A stretch of 64,000 nt of DNA. It comes from Deltaproteobacteria bacterium. Lineage in GTDB: Bacteria; Myxococcota; XYA12-FULL-58-9. The DNA is taken from positions 1 to 64,000 of the forward strand of contig JACRCV010000067.1 of the NCBI GenBank assembly GCA_016218825.1, written 5' to 3'. The notes under the pieces are model-generated. The model was not told the DNA's origin, did not search any database, and saw only the letters and a list, made by a program, of their open reading frames with translations. Every line of letters begins with the position of its first letter. Position 1 is the first letter of the stretch. Of the stretch, positions 41,427 through 50,021 are shown one piece after another. The position numbers and the translations under genes are program-made.

Positions 41427-43064
41427 ATGCTCGAGAAGAACGCTCTGGTCCTGGCGCCGCTCAGGCACACCTTCGACGATCTGTGTGCGGCCGTCGCCCG
41501 CCAGGCGTGGCTGAAGGTCGACGAGGTCGAGCTGCGCCCGGCGTGGCGGGGTCAGAACCTCACCTTGAAGATCGACGTCGCGACCACGGTCGACGACAGC
41601 CTCAAGCTCATCGCCGGCCACTTCTACAACCTGGTGGTGGTCGACTGCCGCAACAACGACCACCCGCAGGCCAACGCCCACCTGCAGCAGACGGTGCTCT
41701 TCGAGTTCCTCGACCAGCTGGTCAAGGAGCGCGACCGCGAGCGCCGCTTCCCGATGAGCCGGGTCGCGATCCTGGTCGGCGACGTCGACGTCGAGGTGGT
41801 CGAGAAGCTCATCTTCCGCCTCGGCCAGCGCCACGTCGGCGCCTGCATCCGCGATCGGTCGCTCGCCGCGCACCGGGTCGGCAACGCGCGACTGGCGGCC
41901 AAGGACCGCCTCGTCGAGCAGCTCTGGCAGTTCTGCAACTCCAGCCTCATCGCCCCGGAGAGCGGCAAGAAGGCGGTGAACCTCGCCGGTGGCGGCCTGC
42001 CGGGCATCTACTACGAGCTCGGGGTCCTGAAGTGCCTGAACGACGCCTTGGGCGGCGTCGACGTCCGTGACTTCGAGCTGTTCTTCGGGGTCGGCGCCGG
42101 CGCGGTGGTCGCGGCGTTCCTGGCGAACGGCGTCGCGATCGCCGATCTGATCCGCAACATCGGCGACGTCGACAGCGCCTGGCCCGAGAGCCTCGAGGTC
42201 CACTGGCGCGACCTGAACCTGAGCGACATTCCCCGCCGCCTCGGCTTCATGCAGAAGAACCTCGTCGATCAGATCCGGAGCACCGCCAAGGGCGCCCGCG
42301 ACTTCAGCGTCGCGTCGCTCGTCAGCCACTACGGCGTGCTGTTCGGGCCGATGTTCGACAACCGCGATCTGGAGCGGATGTTGCGCGCCGAGTTCACCAA
42401 GCCGAAGCGCACCAACGACTTCCGCCGCCTGCGCGGCAAGCTCTTCATCGGCGCCACCGACCAGGACCGCCGCCACCACGTGCTCTTCGGCGAGCCCGGC
42501 CTCGACGACGTGCCGGTGTCGGTCGCGGTGCAGGCGAGCACCGCGACCCACCCCTACTTCCCGAGCGTCCAGGTCCGCGGCCGCTACTACACCGACGGCT
42601 CCGTCACCCGCACCGGCAACATCAACGCCGCGATTCAAAAAGGCGCGACGCTGTTGTTCGTGGTCGACGCCGCGGTGCCGCTGATCGCCGACGAGCCGGG
42701 CTTCAACGCCCGCCAGGGCAACCTGTGGTTGGCACAGCAGGACTTCAAGACCCTGGCGTACACCCGCTTCGAGCAGGTCAGCGAAGAGATCTTGCGCCGC
42801 CACCCGCAGGTGAGCTGTTACACCTTCGTGCCGTCCAACCGGATGCGCGAGCTGATGACCCAGAGCCCGATCGCCAACAAGAACTTCCACCAGATCGTCA
42901 CCGAGGCCTACGCCAGCACCTACCGCCGCCTGAGCCAGCTGGAGTACAAGCTCGCCCGCGAGCTCGAGAGCTTCGGCTTGAAGCTCGACCTGAAGCCGGT
43001 CGCCACCATCGTCGAAGAGCTCGCGCGCCACGACAGCGCCGACGCCGCCATCCTCTTGGGCTGA
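41427..43064 (+). CDS. Patatin-like protein lacking the catalytic serine
   Basis: 545 residues. The patatin domain starts with the oxyanion loop AGGGLPG (188-193), but the nucleophile elbow reads GVGAG (221-225), with Gly223 in place of Ser; the codon is GGC. The dyad Asp is kept (YYTDGSV, Asp390). So phospholipase activity is not expected unless another residue serves. The first 180 residues form a separate alpha-beta domain (VVVDCRNN, VAILVGDVDVEV) reminiscent of a pseudo-receiver. It follows the TolR-like gene by 30 bp, in one operon, so it may be a lipid-binding or regulatory part of the motor complex. Confidence 0.85.
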   Translation: MLEKNALVLAPLRHTFDDLCAAVARQAWLKVDEVELRPAWRGQNLTLKIDVATTVDDSLKLIAGHFYNLVVVDCRNNDHPQANAHLQQTVLFEFLDQLVKERDRERRFPMSRVAILVGDVDVEVVEKLIFRLGQRHVGACIRDRSLAAHRVGNARLAAKDRLVEQLWQFCNSSLIAPESGKKAVNLAGGGLPGIYYELGVLKCLNDALGGVDVRDFELFFGVGAGAVVAAFLANGVAIADLIRNIGDVDSAWPESLEVHWRDLNLSDIPRRLGFMQKNLVDQIRSTAKGARDFSVASLVSHYGVLFGPMFDNRDLERMLRAEFTKPKRTNDFRRLRGKLFIGATDQDRRHHVLFGEPGLDDVPVSVAVQASTATHPYFPSVQVRGRYYTDGSVTRTGNINAAIQKGATLLFVVDAAVPLIADEPGFNARQGNLWLAQQDFKTLAYTRFEQVSEEILRRHPQVSCYTFVPSNRMRELMTQSPIANKNFHQIVTEAYASTYRRLSQLEYKLARELESFGLKLDLKPVATIVEELARHDSADAAILLG

Positions 43065-43094
43065 GCGACTCTCGATCCTTTCTTTTTGATTCCC

Positions 43095-43160
43095 GCGCGG
43101 GCGCTGCGCCCGCGCTCCCCACCCCCACCCCCACAATCCCCGCCCCCGGGTGGGGCGGGG
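43095..43160. terminator. Two strong hairpins between convergent genes
   Basis: GCGCGGGCG-CTG-CGCCCGCGC (43095-43115) and CCCCGCCCC-CGGGT-GGGGCGGGG (43138-43160) are perfect 9-bp stems in the 200-bp gap between the patatin-like gene and the convergent HEAT gene. Neither is followed by a T run on either strand, so they are not classical intrinsic terminators; they may stop or protect both transcripts. Confidence 0.4.
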
Positions 43161-43267
43161 ACTTGATCGCGTTCTCTCGATTGCGTCGCCATCGTTGGAT
43201 CCGCTCCTCTCGCCCCACTCGAGTATGAAGTGGGCCGCGACCCGCGAATCACGACAGGTGCAGAGCG

Positions 43268-44044
43268 TTAGTCCTTCTTGGCGACCTTGGCGCGGCGGCG
43301 GACGTAGCGTTTCTTGTCCAAGAAGTAGGCGTCGCCCAAGAACGCGGCGAGCTCCTCTTGGGCGCCGGCCACCTGCCACTCGCGGCTGGCGAAGATCTCG
43401 CAGGCGCGCACTTGAATCCGCGGCCCGACGTCGTCGTCGAGCACCAGGGTCGCGAGCTTGACGCAGGCCTTGTCGCGGGTAGCGGCGTCGAGCTGCCCGC
43501 GGTCGGCGGCGCGGTCCAACAGGTCCATCGCCGCCCAGCGCACCTCGTCGTTGTGATCGACGAGGAAGTCGACGAGCGCCGGCAGCACCCGTGGATCGGC
43601 GAGGTCCTCGGCGAGCTGCAACATCAGCTGCACCTTGGCGTCCCCGGAGCGGTAGTCGTCGGGGCCGTAGTGCTGCAGCACGCTGATGAAGAAGCGCACC
43701 GCCTCGGCGTCGCCGGCGATGCGCCGATAGGCGCGCAGCGCGTAGGTGAGCTGAGTCTCGGCACCGATGTAGGCGCGCAGCGGCTCGATCGCGGCCTCGC
43801 CGACGTCGACCAGCGCGTCCTCGAGCCACTGCTTCTCGTCCTCGTCGGCGATCGCGCCCGAGGCGTTGGCGGCGAAACGCTTCAACACCCCGCGCAGCGC
43901 CGCGGGGGTCTGCTCGCCGAGCAGGCGCTGCATCTCCTTCATGCGGACGTCGGGCTGCGCGAAGGGATTGGCCGCGAGCTTGGCGATCTTGTCGATGCGC
44001 TTGTCGCTCAGCGGCCCTTTGCCGAAGATGTCCAAGAGTCCCAT
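43268..44044 (-). CDS. HEAT-repeat protein
   Basis: 258 residues from the ATG at 44044 (MGLLDIFGK). Helical repeats with the HEAT pattern: DALVDVGEAAIEPLRAYI, ADPRVLPALVDFLVDHNDEV and RWAAMDLLDRA, and DDDVGPRIQVRACEIF. The N-terminus GLLDIFGKGPLSDKRIDKIA resembles adaptor-type HEAT proteins of myxobacteria. No enzyme motif. It probably acts as a protein-binding scaffold. Confidence 0.8.
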   Translation of the reverse strand: MGLLDIFGKGPLSDKRIDKIAKLAANPFAQPDVRMKEMQRLLGEQTPAALRGVLKRFAANASGAIADEDEKQWLEDALVDVGEAAIEPLRAYIGAETQLTYALRAYRRIAGDAEAVRFFISVLQHYGPDDYRSGDAKVQLMLQLAEDLADPRVLPALVDFLVDHNDEVRWAAMDLLDRAADRGQLDAATRDKACVKLATLVLDDDVGPRIQVRACEIFASREWQVAGAQEELAAFLGDAYFLDKKRYVRRRAKVAKKD

Positions 44045-44168
44045 GGCTGCGATCTCCGGCACGGTGAGTACCATCGACCGACGAGGGCGTAAACCCACGC
44101 CGCACCCACGCCGCGCCCCGCCCCACCCCGTTCTTGCCCCGCGCCCCCGGCACGCCTATGAGGTGTCG

Positions 44169-45290
44169 ATGCAGCCGAGCGCCACGCCGTCGCGGTCCGC
44201 ACTCTGGTGGCGGGCGCTCCGGCGCACCCTGAAGCGCGTCGCGACCACCCGCGCCACCCCCGCCGGGCTCGGGCTCGCGGTCTTCGTCGGGGTGATCATC
44301 GGCACGACGCCGTTCGTCGGTGTCCAGATCCTCATCACCCTGGCGGTCTGCTTCGTGCTCCGCCTGAACCCGGTCGTCACCTACCTCGCCGCCAACATCT
44401 CACTGCCGCCGGTCATCCCGTTCCTGGCCTACGGCAGCATCCAGTTCGGCCACGTCGCGTTCGGCGGCCGGTGGCTGAGCGTCGACGAGGCGATGGCGCT
44501 GGCCCACGACCCCTGGCGCCTGGGGGTGGTGTGGGTCATCGGCTCGCTGCTCTTCGGCGCGACCCTCGGCGCCCCCGCCGGCCTCGCCACCTTCTTCGCG
44601 GTCCGCGCTTACCGCAAGCGCCACCCGCTCCCCCCTGACCCGGTGGGCGACGCGATGCAGCGGGTCATCGATCGCTTTCTGCCGGTCGGGCGCTTCGCGC
44701 ACGGCTACGTCCAAGGCAAGCTCCACCATGATCCGGTCTATCGCCAGCTCGCCGACCTCGCGCCGCTGCCGATGCCTTTCGTCGACGTCGGCTGCGGCCG
44801 GGGCCACACCGGCCTGCTGCTCTCCGAGCTGCAAGCCGACGCCGCCGGGCACGGGGTCGACTGGGACCCGGCCAAGATCGACGCCGCGAAGCGCGCCGCC
44901 ACCGGCGTCGCGCAACTGACCTATGAGGTCGCGGACGTCGCGAATTGGCCGGTCCCCACGGCCAAGACCATCTTGCTGTTGGACGTGCTCCACTACCACG
45001 ACGCCGGCACCCAGGACGCGATCCTGCGGCGCGCCGCCGCGGCGCTGCTCCAAGGCGGCGTGCTGCTGTTGCGCGACGTCGACCTGAAGCAGGGTCTGCG
45101 CGCCCGGATCACGAAGTTGCAGGAGCAGCTCGGCCGCGCCCTCGGCATCAACCGCGGCAAGGTGTTGTGCTTCAGAGAGGCCGGCGCCTTGATCCAGGTC
45201 CTCGAGACCGCCGGGCTCGAGGTCCAGGTCAAGGACAGCCATGCGGGCACGCCCCTCGCCAACGTGCTCATCGTGGCGCGGCGCGCCTGA
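44169..45290 (+). CDS. DUF2062 membrane domain fused to a SAM methyltransferase
   Basis: 373 residues from the ATG at 44169. Residues 1-160 are DUF2062: AVFVGVIIGTTPFVGVQILI, LAANISLPPVIPFLAY and a third span. Residues about 195-373 are a class I methyltransferase with motif I VDVGCGRGHTGLLL, acid residue in GVDWDP, and LLLDVLHYHD. DUF2062 proteins usually stand alone or beside sugar transferases; here membrane and methyl-transfer functions are in one chain, suggesting a lipid-linked or membrane substrate. The frame is continuous between the domains. Confidence 0.85.
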   Translation: MQPSATPSRSALWWRALRRTLKRVATTRATPAGLGLAVFVGVIIGTTPFVGVQILITLAVCFVLRLNPVVTYLAANISLPPVIPFLAYGSIQFGHVAFGGRWLSVDEAMALAHDPWRLGVVWVIGSLLFGATLGAPAGLATFFAVRAYRKRHPLPPDPVGDAMQRVIDRFLPVGRFAHGYVQGKLHHDPVYRQLADLAPLPMPFVDVGCGRGHTGLLLSELQADAAGHGVDWDPAKIDAAKRAATGVAQLTYEVADVANWPVPTAKTILLLDVLHYHDAGTQDAILRRAAAALLQGGVLLLRDVDLKQGLRARITKLQEQLGRALGINRGKVLCFREAGALIQVLETAGLEVQVKDSHAGTPLANVLIVARRA

Positions 45291-45355
45291 CCGCGCCTCG
45301 GGGGACGCGCCCCGATGCCTGGCTTGTGGCACGCGCTCTCGGATATAAGCGGCTG

Positions 45356-46564
45356 ATGCTCGAGAACCGGCAGGTGATCCTCGGAGTCTCCGGGAGCATC
45401 GCGGCGTACAAGGCCGCGTATCTGGCGCGGCGTTTGGTCGAGGCGCAGGCCGAGGTCTATCCGATCCTCACCGCGGCCGCGTCTCGGTTCGTCGGCCCGC
45501 TGACGTTCTCGGTCCTCACCGGCCACAAGGCGATCGTCGACATGTGGAGCGCCTCGGAGGCCGGAGAGGTGAGCCACGTCGCGCTCGCGACCCGCGCCGA
45601 CCTGTTGCTGATCGCCCCGGCGACCGCCGACCTCATCGCCCGCCTCGCCACCGGCCGCGCCGACGAGCCGCTCACCGCGGTGGCGCTCGCGACTCGCGCC
45701 CCGACCCTCATCGCGCCGGCGATGGAGACCGGGATGTGGGAGAACCCGGCGACCCAGGCACACGTGCGCGCCTTGCAGGACCGCGGCGTCCGCTTCGTGA
45801 TGCCGGAGACCGGGGCGCTGGCCTCGGGCGCCTCGGGCGTCGGCCGCCTGGCGGACGTCGAGACCATCCTCGAGGCGGCGGTCACGGTGCTCGGGCCCCG
45901 CGACCTCGTCGGCCAAAGGCTCTTGGTCACCGCCGGACCGACGCGCGAGCACTTCGATCCGGTCCGCTTCGTGAGCAACGCGTCGTCGGGCAAGATGGGG
46001 TTCGCGATCGCCACGGCGGCGCGCCGGCGCGGGGCCGAGGTGACGCTGGTCGCCGGGCCGACGCTCGTGGCGCCACCCGCCGGCGTCGATACGGTTCGGG
46101 TCGAGACCACCGCCGAGATGCTCGACGCCTGTCGGCGGCAACTGGCAGCGAGCACCGTGGTGGTGATGGCCGCGGCGCCGGTGGACCATCGGCCGAGCAC
46201 GGTGGCCGCCACCAAGACCAAGAAGACCGCGATCGGCGCTCGCACCACGGTCGAGCTCGAGGCGACCCCCGACATCCTGATGACGCTGAAGCCCGAGCTC
46301 GCCGGCAAGGTGGTGGTGGGCTTCGCCGCCGAGACCGACCAGGTGGCGCGCCACGCGGCGCAGAAGCTCACGACCAAGGGCCTGGACCTGGTCGTCGCGA
46401 ACGACGTGACCGAGCGCGGCGCCGGCTTCGGGACCGACACCAACAGCGTCTTGCTCATCGACCGCGACGGCGGCAAGGAGCGGCTGCCGCTGATGAGCAA
46501 GCTGAAGGTGGCGGACGACATCCTCGACCGGGTCGTGAAGATCTTGGGAGCTCGCGGCGTCTGA
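45356..46564 (+). CDS. coaBC: CoaBC, phosphopantothenoylcysteine synthase/decarboxylase
   Basis: 402 residues from the ATG at 45356. N-terminal CoaC flavoprotein domain: VILGVSGSIAAYKAAYLARR, catalytic His in SHVALA. The usual PAMN and ACG motifs read PAMETGMW and LASGASGVGR; related bacterial enzymes also show such changes. C-terminal CoaB domain: LLVTAGPTREHFDPVRFVSN followed by SSGKMG, a TKTKK lysine segment, and GFAAET. It makes 4'-phosphopantetheine from phosphopantothenate and cysteine for coenzyme A. It lies 65 bp after the DUF2062 fusion gene. Confidence 0.93.
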   Translation: MLENRQVILGVSGSIAAYKAAYLARRLVEAQAEVYPILTAAASRFVGPLTFSVLTGHKAIVDMWSASEAGEVSHVALATRADLLLIAPATADLIARLATGRADEPLTAVALATRAPTLIAPAMETGMWENPATQAHVRALQDRGVRFVMPETGALASGASGVGRLADVETILEAAVTVLGPRDLVGQRLLVTAGPTREHFDPVRFVSNASSGKMGFAIATAARRRGAEVTLVAGPTLVAPPAGVDTVRVETTAEMLDACRRQLAASTVVVMAAAPVDHRPSTVAATKTKKTAIGARTTVELEATPDILMTLKPELAGKVVVGFAAETDQVARHAAQKLTTKGLDLVVANDVTERGAGFGTDTNSVLLIDRDGGKERLPLMSKLKVADDILDRVVKILGARGV

Positions 46565-46624
46565 ACCGGTCGCTACCGCCCGCCGCTGTGTGATAGTTTA
46601 CGGGGAGTTGCCAAGGAGGCGCGT

Positions 46625-47263
46625 ATGTTGTGTTGGCTGGTTTCGACGCTGTTGTCCACCGCGGTGCCGACTCCGGGGGCGGCGTTGCTGCAGATCGGGA
46701 CCGCCGACGACCTGACCCGCATGCTCCTCGCCGGCACGGTGGACCAAAAAGAAGAGGAAGAGAACCTCGAGCGCGACATGGATCGGGCCCGTGACCGCCT
46801 CGGCCACAAGGGCGCCAAAGACGGCGAGGTGCCGGCCGCGTCCCAGGGCACGACCGAGACCGACGACAGCACCGAGGACACCCGAGACGATCGGCGACGG
46901 CGCCGACACCGGGGCCCGCGGGTGCAACGCTTTCGAGCCCTCTCGGACGACGGCCACGGCAAGGCCTACTACCTGGCGTGGGGTATCGTCGACTGGGCGA
47001 TCGCCGCCGACCTCTGGGTCGCGGCCGCGTGGTTCACCGTCGTCGGCATGGCGGCACTCGCAAACGCCAACAATGGGTATTGTCGAGACGGCTACGGCCG
47101 CACGCGGTCCTGCGACGCCGACCGGGCGGGGGGGACCGTCCTCCTGGGCCTCGGTGTCCTCGCCGGCGCCGGCGGCGGCGTGGCCGCATGGCGGGGGGGC
47201 ACCAACATCGGGACGTTCAAAGACCTCCGGGCGCAAGAGCGGGCCCACCGCGAAGCCAACTAG
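46625..47263 (+). CDS. Unknown membrane protein with charged middle
   Basis: 212 residues. N-terminal segment MLCWLVSTLLSTAVPTPGAA may be a signal peptide; residues 38-105 are highly charged (KEEEENLERDMDRARDRLGH; DDRRRRRHRGPR); two hydrophobic spans follow (IVDWAIAADLWVAAAWFTVV and GGTVLLGLGVLAGAGGGVAA) with a short loop holding a Cys pair (GYCRDGYGRTRSCDAD). GGAG precedes the start (AAGGAGGCGCGT). No family recognised. Confidence 0.7.
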   Translation: MLCWLVSTLLSTAVPTPGAALLQIGTADDLTRMLLAGTVDQKEEEENLERDMDRARDRLGHKGAKDGEVPAASQGTTETDDSTEDTRDDRRRRRHRGPRVQRFRALSDDGHGKAYYLAWGIVDWAIAADLWVAAAWFTVVGMAALANANNGYCRDGYGRTRSCDADRAGGTVLLGLGVLAGAGGGVAAWRGGTNIGTFKDLRAQERAHREAN

Positions 47264-47317
47264 GCCCCTACCGCGCCGCGCGCTCGCCGCCACGTCCCTT
47301 TCTCCCTGAGCCCGCCG

Positions 47318-48055
47318 ATGCCTCGGTTGCGCGCCGTTCTCTGGGTGCTCGGAGCGCTCGCCGGGTGCGCGACCGCGTCGCCGCGACCGGTGGGGCCTTC
47401 GAGCCTCGGGCTGTCGAACCGCGACACCTACCGGCACTACCTCGCGTCCTTGCCCGCGGCGCTGAAGATGCGGCACCAGGTCGAAACGCGTTTTGGCGAC
47501 CGCGCCGAGGTCGTCGAGGGCTTCTGTGTCTTGTTCCGCCCGGAGCGCTTCTGGGTGCGGGCGAGCGCGCCCTTCGGCGGCACGCTCTTCGAGATCAAGG
47601 CCACGAGCGCCCACCAGGTGCAGCTCCTGAGCGGCGTCGCGGTGACCGCCGACGATCGCGGCCCGCGGTATCTGGCCCGCGACATCCGCCGCATCTACCT
47701 CCAGGACTGCGCGGCCGGCGCCACCCTCACCGCCCTGCGCACCGGCTTGCGCGCCAGCTGCCCGCTGGCGGCGGACGGGGGCGGCATCGACACCGCGCGC
47801 GGCCGTGACCCGGCGGACGACGCGCTCGCGGTGACCGTCACGAAGGGCGGCGTGGTCCGCGAAAAGGCGTTCTATCGCGGCGGCGAGCTCAGCGCCCTGG
47901 TGCGCTACGACGATTATCGCCTCGAAGGCGGGCTCTGGCTCGCGCACCAGATCGTGCTCGAGAGCCACACCGCGCCGTACCGGCTCACCATCGTGCTCCT
48001 CGACGCCGATCCGAGCTTCGACCCGGCGCCGCTGTTCGCGACCGCGCCCGAGTAG
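47318..48055 (+). CDS. LolB-like/DUF4292-type lipoprotein
   Basis: 245 residues. Lipobox LGALAGC (Cys about 17). The core has a pattern of strands seen in lipoprotein-carrier folds: AALKMRHQVETRFGDRAEVV, RPERFWVRASAPFGGTLFEI, and LSALVRYDDYRLEGGLWLAH. Such proteins (LolB, DUF4292, DUF3261) hold lipids in a half-barrel and help lipoprotein or lipid insertion into the outer membrane. The family call is by pattern and moderate. Confidence 0.6.
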   Translation: MPRLRAVLWVLGALAGCATASPRPVGPSSLGLSNRDTYRHYLASLPAALKMRHQVETRFGDRAEVVEGFCVLFRPERFWVRASAPFGGTLFEIKATSAHQVQLLSGVAVTADDRGPRYLARDIRRIYLQDCAAGATLTALRTGLRASCPLAADGGGIDTARGRDPADDALAVTVTKGGVVREKAFYRGGELSALVRYDDYRLEGGLWLAHQIVLESHTAPYRLTIVLLDADPSFDPAPLFATAPE

Positions 48056-48082
48056 CGCGGGCCGATCGAGAAACACCAGCGG

Positions 48083-49162
48083 TCAGCCGCGCCGCGTCCG
48101 AGCTGACAGAGCGCTCCCGGGCGCCCCCCCAAGCGTCGCCGCACTCGCGTCCAGTCGATAGGCGCCGAGCTTGCGCCACAGCGTGTTGCGCCCGATCCCC
48201 AACACCCGCGCCGCGTCGACCTGCGAGCCACCGCACGCCTCCAGCACCGCGAGGACGTGGTCGCGCTCCGCCGCGGCGAGGGTCTTGAGCTCGGGCGCGC
48301 CGCGCGGTCGGCTCGGCGTCTGACCGGGTCGCTTGGCGCCGAGCTCGTCCGGGAGGTGCTCGGGTCGGATCTCGCCGCCTCTCGCGAGCGCCACGCCGTG
48401 CTTGATGACGTTGGAGAGCTCACGGACGTTCCCCGGCCAATCGTAGCTCGCGAGAGATTGGAGCGCGGCGGCGGAGAAGCGCGCGCCCTGCTGTTTCTCG
48501 GCGGCGAGCAGCGTCTCGGCCAACGGCGCGATGTCTTCGCGACGCTCCCTGAGCGGCGGCACGGTCAACGTCAGGACCTTGAGGCGGTAGTACAGATCCT
48601 CGCGAAACTGGCCGCGCGCTACGAGGTCGCCCAAGTCACGGTGCGTCGCACAGACGAAGCGCACGTCGACCGCGAAGGCCCGGGTATCACCCACGCGCCG
48701 GATCTCACCATCTTGCAGGGCGCGGAGCAGCTTCGCCTGCAGCGGCAAGGGCATCTCGCCGATCTCGTCCAAGAACAGCGTGCCGCCGCCGGCTGCCTCC
48801 ATCAGGCCCCGCTTCTCGTCGGTAGCGCCGGTGAACGCGCCGCGCGCATGACCGAAGAGCTCCGACTCCAAGAGGTCGGCGGGCAGCGCCGCGACGTTCA
48901 CCGCCACGAACGCCGCAGCGCGCCGCGGGCTGTTGGCGTGCAGCGCGCGGGCGATGACCTCCTTCCCGGTGCCGCTCTCGCCGAAGATCACCACCGGCGC
49001 GTCGGCGTCGGCGAACAACGCCGCCCGCTTCAAGAGCCGCTGCATCACCGGGCTTGCGGCCACCACGCGCATCGACCGGCCAATCGTCACGACCACCTTC
49101 GACAACCCGCAGACCTCGCAATGGTCTTCCGGATGAGCATTCACCTGCGGCAATGTCTTCAT
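48083..49162 (-). CDS. Sigma-54 activator without receiver, Cys-pair sensor end
   Basis: 359 residues from the ATG at 49162 after GAGGAAC. A short N-terminus (about 35 residues) with [14 protein letters not shown] holds a CxxC pair; then the AAA+ domain with [17 protein letters not shown] and LFLDEIGE, and a Fis helix ([20 protein letters not shown]). No receiver or GAF domain as in NorR. It is divergent from ric, whose start has a sigma-54 promoter; TGTTCC/GGAACA repeats lie between. The Cys pair could bind a metal or Fe-S centre that senses NO or oxidants; this is inference. Confidence 0.88.
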   Translation of the reverse strand: MKTLPQVNAHPEDHCEVCGLSKVVVTIGRSMRVVAASPVMQRLLKRAALFADADAPVVIFGESGTGKEVIARALHANSPRRAAAFVAVNVAALPADLLESELFGHARGAFTGATDEKRGLMEAAGGGTLFLDEIGEMPLPLQAKLLRALQDGEIRRVGDTRAFAVDVRFVCATHRDLGDLVARGQFREDLYYRLKVLTLTVPPLRERREDIAPLAETLLAAEKQQGARFSAAALQSLASYDWPGNVRELSNVIKHGVALARGGEIRPEHLPDELGAKRPGQTPSRPRGAPELKTLAAAERDHVLAVLEACGGSQVDAARVLGIGRNTLWRKLGAYRLDASAATLGGAPGSALSARTRRG

Positions 49163-49165
49163 CGA

Positions 49166-49192
49166 TGTTCCTCGGTGTTCCATTCAGGAACA
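49166..49192. promoter_or_regulatory. TGTTCC repeats, candidate operator of the ric locus
   Basis: TGTTCC (49166-49171), TGTTCC (49176-49181), ATTCA, GGAACA (49187-49192): the last two form a 17-bp perfect inverted repeat with a 5-bp centre. They lie 53-79 bp upstream of the sigma-54 promoter at 49245 and next to the start of the activator gene. Confidence 0.55.
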
Positions 49193-49244
49193 TAGTCATC
49201 CGCGGTCGATCCGGCAACCACCCGATATTCCTCGACCTCGCCCT

Positions 49245-49260
49245 TGGCACGACCGGTGCT
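49245..49260 (+). promoter_or_regulatory. Sigma-54 promoter of the ric operon
   Basis: TGGCAC, five bases, GTGCT: perfect -24 element, correct GG-GC spacing, one mismatch in the -12 box. The start point near 49272 gives a leader of about 27 nt with GGAGGCGAGG before the ATG at 49299. Confidence 0.75.
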
Positions 49261-49298
49261 TAGGCTTCGGACCGGAAGTCAACGGCACGGAGGCGAGG

Positions 49299-49982
49299 AT
49301 GGCGAGCATCGACCGAACGGCGACGGTGGCGCAGATCGTAACGGAGCACCCGGGGTGTGCCGCGGTGTTCGAGAGACACGAGATCGACTACTGCTGTCAC
49401 GGAGACGTCCGCCTCGACGAGGCCTGTCGGAGTCGACGCCGGGACCTGGCGGCGCTGCTCCGGGAGCTGGAGGCCGCGGCCGCGACGGACGCCGCGGGCC
49501 CGGATGACAAGGACGTTCGGTCGCTGTCGGTGCCGGCGCTCATCGCGCGCATCGTCGACCGGCACCACGGCTACCTCCGAACCGCGCTGCCGTTTCTGGA
49601 GGGTCTCGCCGCCAAGGTCGCGAAGGCCCACGGCAGCAAAGACGCCAAGCTCGTCGAGCTCAGCGCGGTGTTCGGCGAGCTCGTCGGGCACATCACCTCG
49701 CACCTCGAGATGGAGGAGCACGACCTGTTTCCGGCGTTGATGGCCGCGAGGCCGGAGGACAGGGGCTCGATCCGGACCGAGCTCGAGGCGATGCTCGGGG
49801 AGCACCTGGTGGTCGGCGATCTGCTTCGCAGGTTGCGAGCGCTCGGCGGCGGCTACGCGGTTCCAGACTGGGCCTGCAACACCTACGAGGTGTTGATGAC
49901 CGAGCTCGCGAAGCTCGAGAGTGACGTCCTGCGCCACATTCACCTCGAGAACCACGTGCTGATGCCGAGGTTCACCGAGTAG
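49299..49982 (+). CDS. ric: Ric/ScdA/YtfE di-iron protein, repair of iron centres
   Basis: 227 residues. N-terminal ScdA_N (DUF542) with the signature YCCHG (Cys32, Cys33, His34); hemerythrin-like domain with HHGYLRTALP, HITSHLEMEEHDLFPAL, LGEHLVVGDL and HIHLENHVLMPRF carrying the His/Glu ligands. The family repairs iron-sulphur proteins damaged by NO or peroxide. The sigma-54 promoter and the divergent activator show how it is controlled. Confidence 0.94.
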   Translation: MASIDRTATVAQIVTEHPGCAAVFERHEIDYCCHGDVRLDEACRSRRRDLAALLRELEAAAATDAAGPDDKDVRSLSVPALIARIVDRHHGYLRTALPFLEGLAAKVAKAHGSKDAKLVELSAVFGELVGHITSHLEMEEHDLFPALMAARPEDRGSIRTELEAMLGEHLVVGDLLRRLRALGGGYAVPDWACNTYEVLMTELAKLESDVLRHIHLENHVLMPRFTE

Positions 49983-50021
49983 CGTTGCGGCGGGCGTCGA
50001 ATCGCGCGCCGGAGGATCCCC

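Noticed and set aside
41427-43064. Active patatin phospholipase
   Set aside because: The Ser of GxSxG is Gly in the given sequence, so I annotate it as patatin-like without claiming activity.
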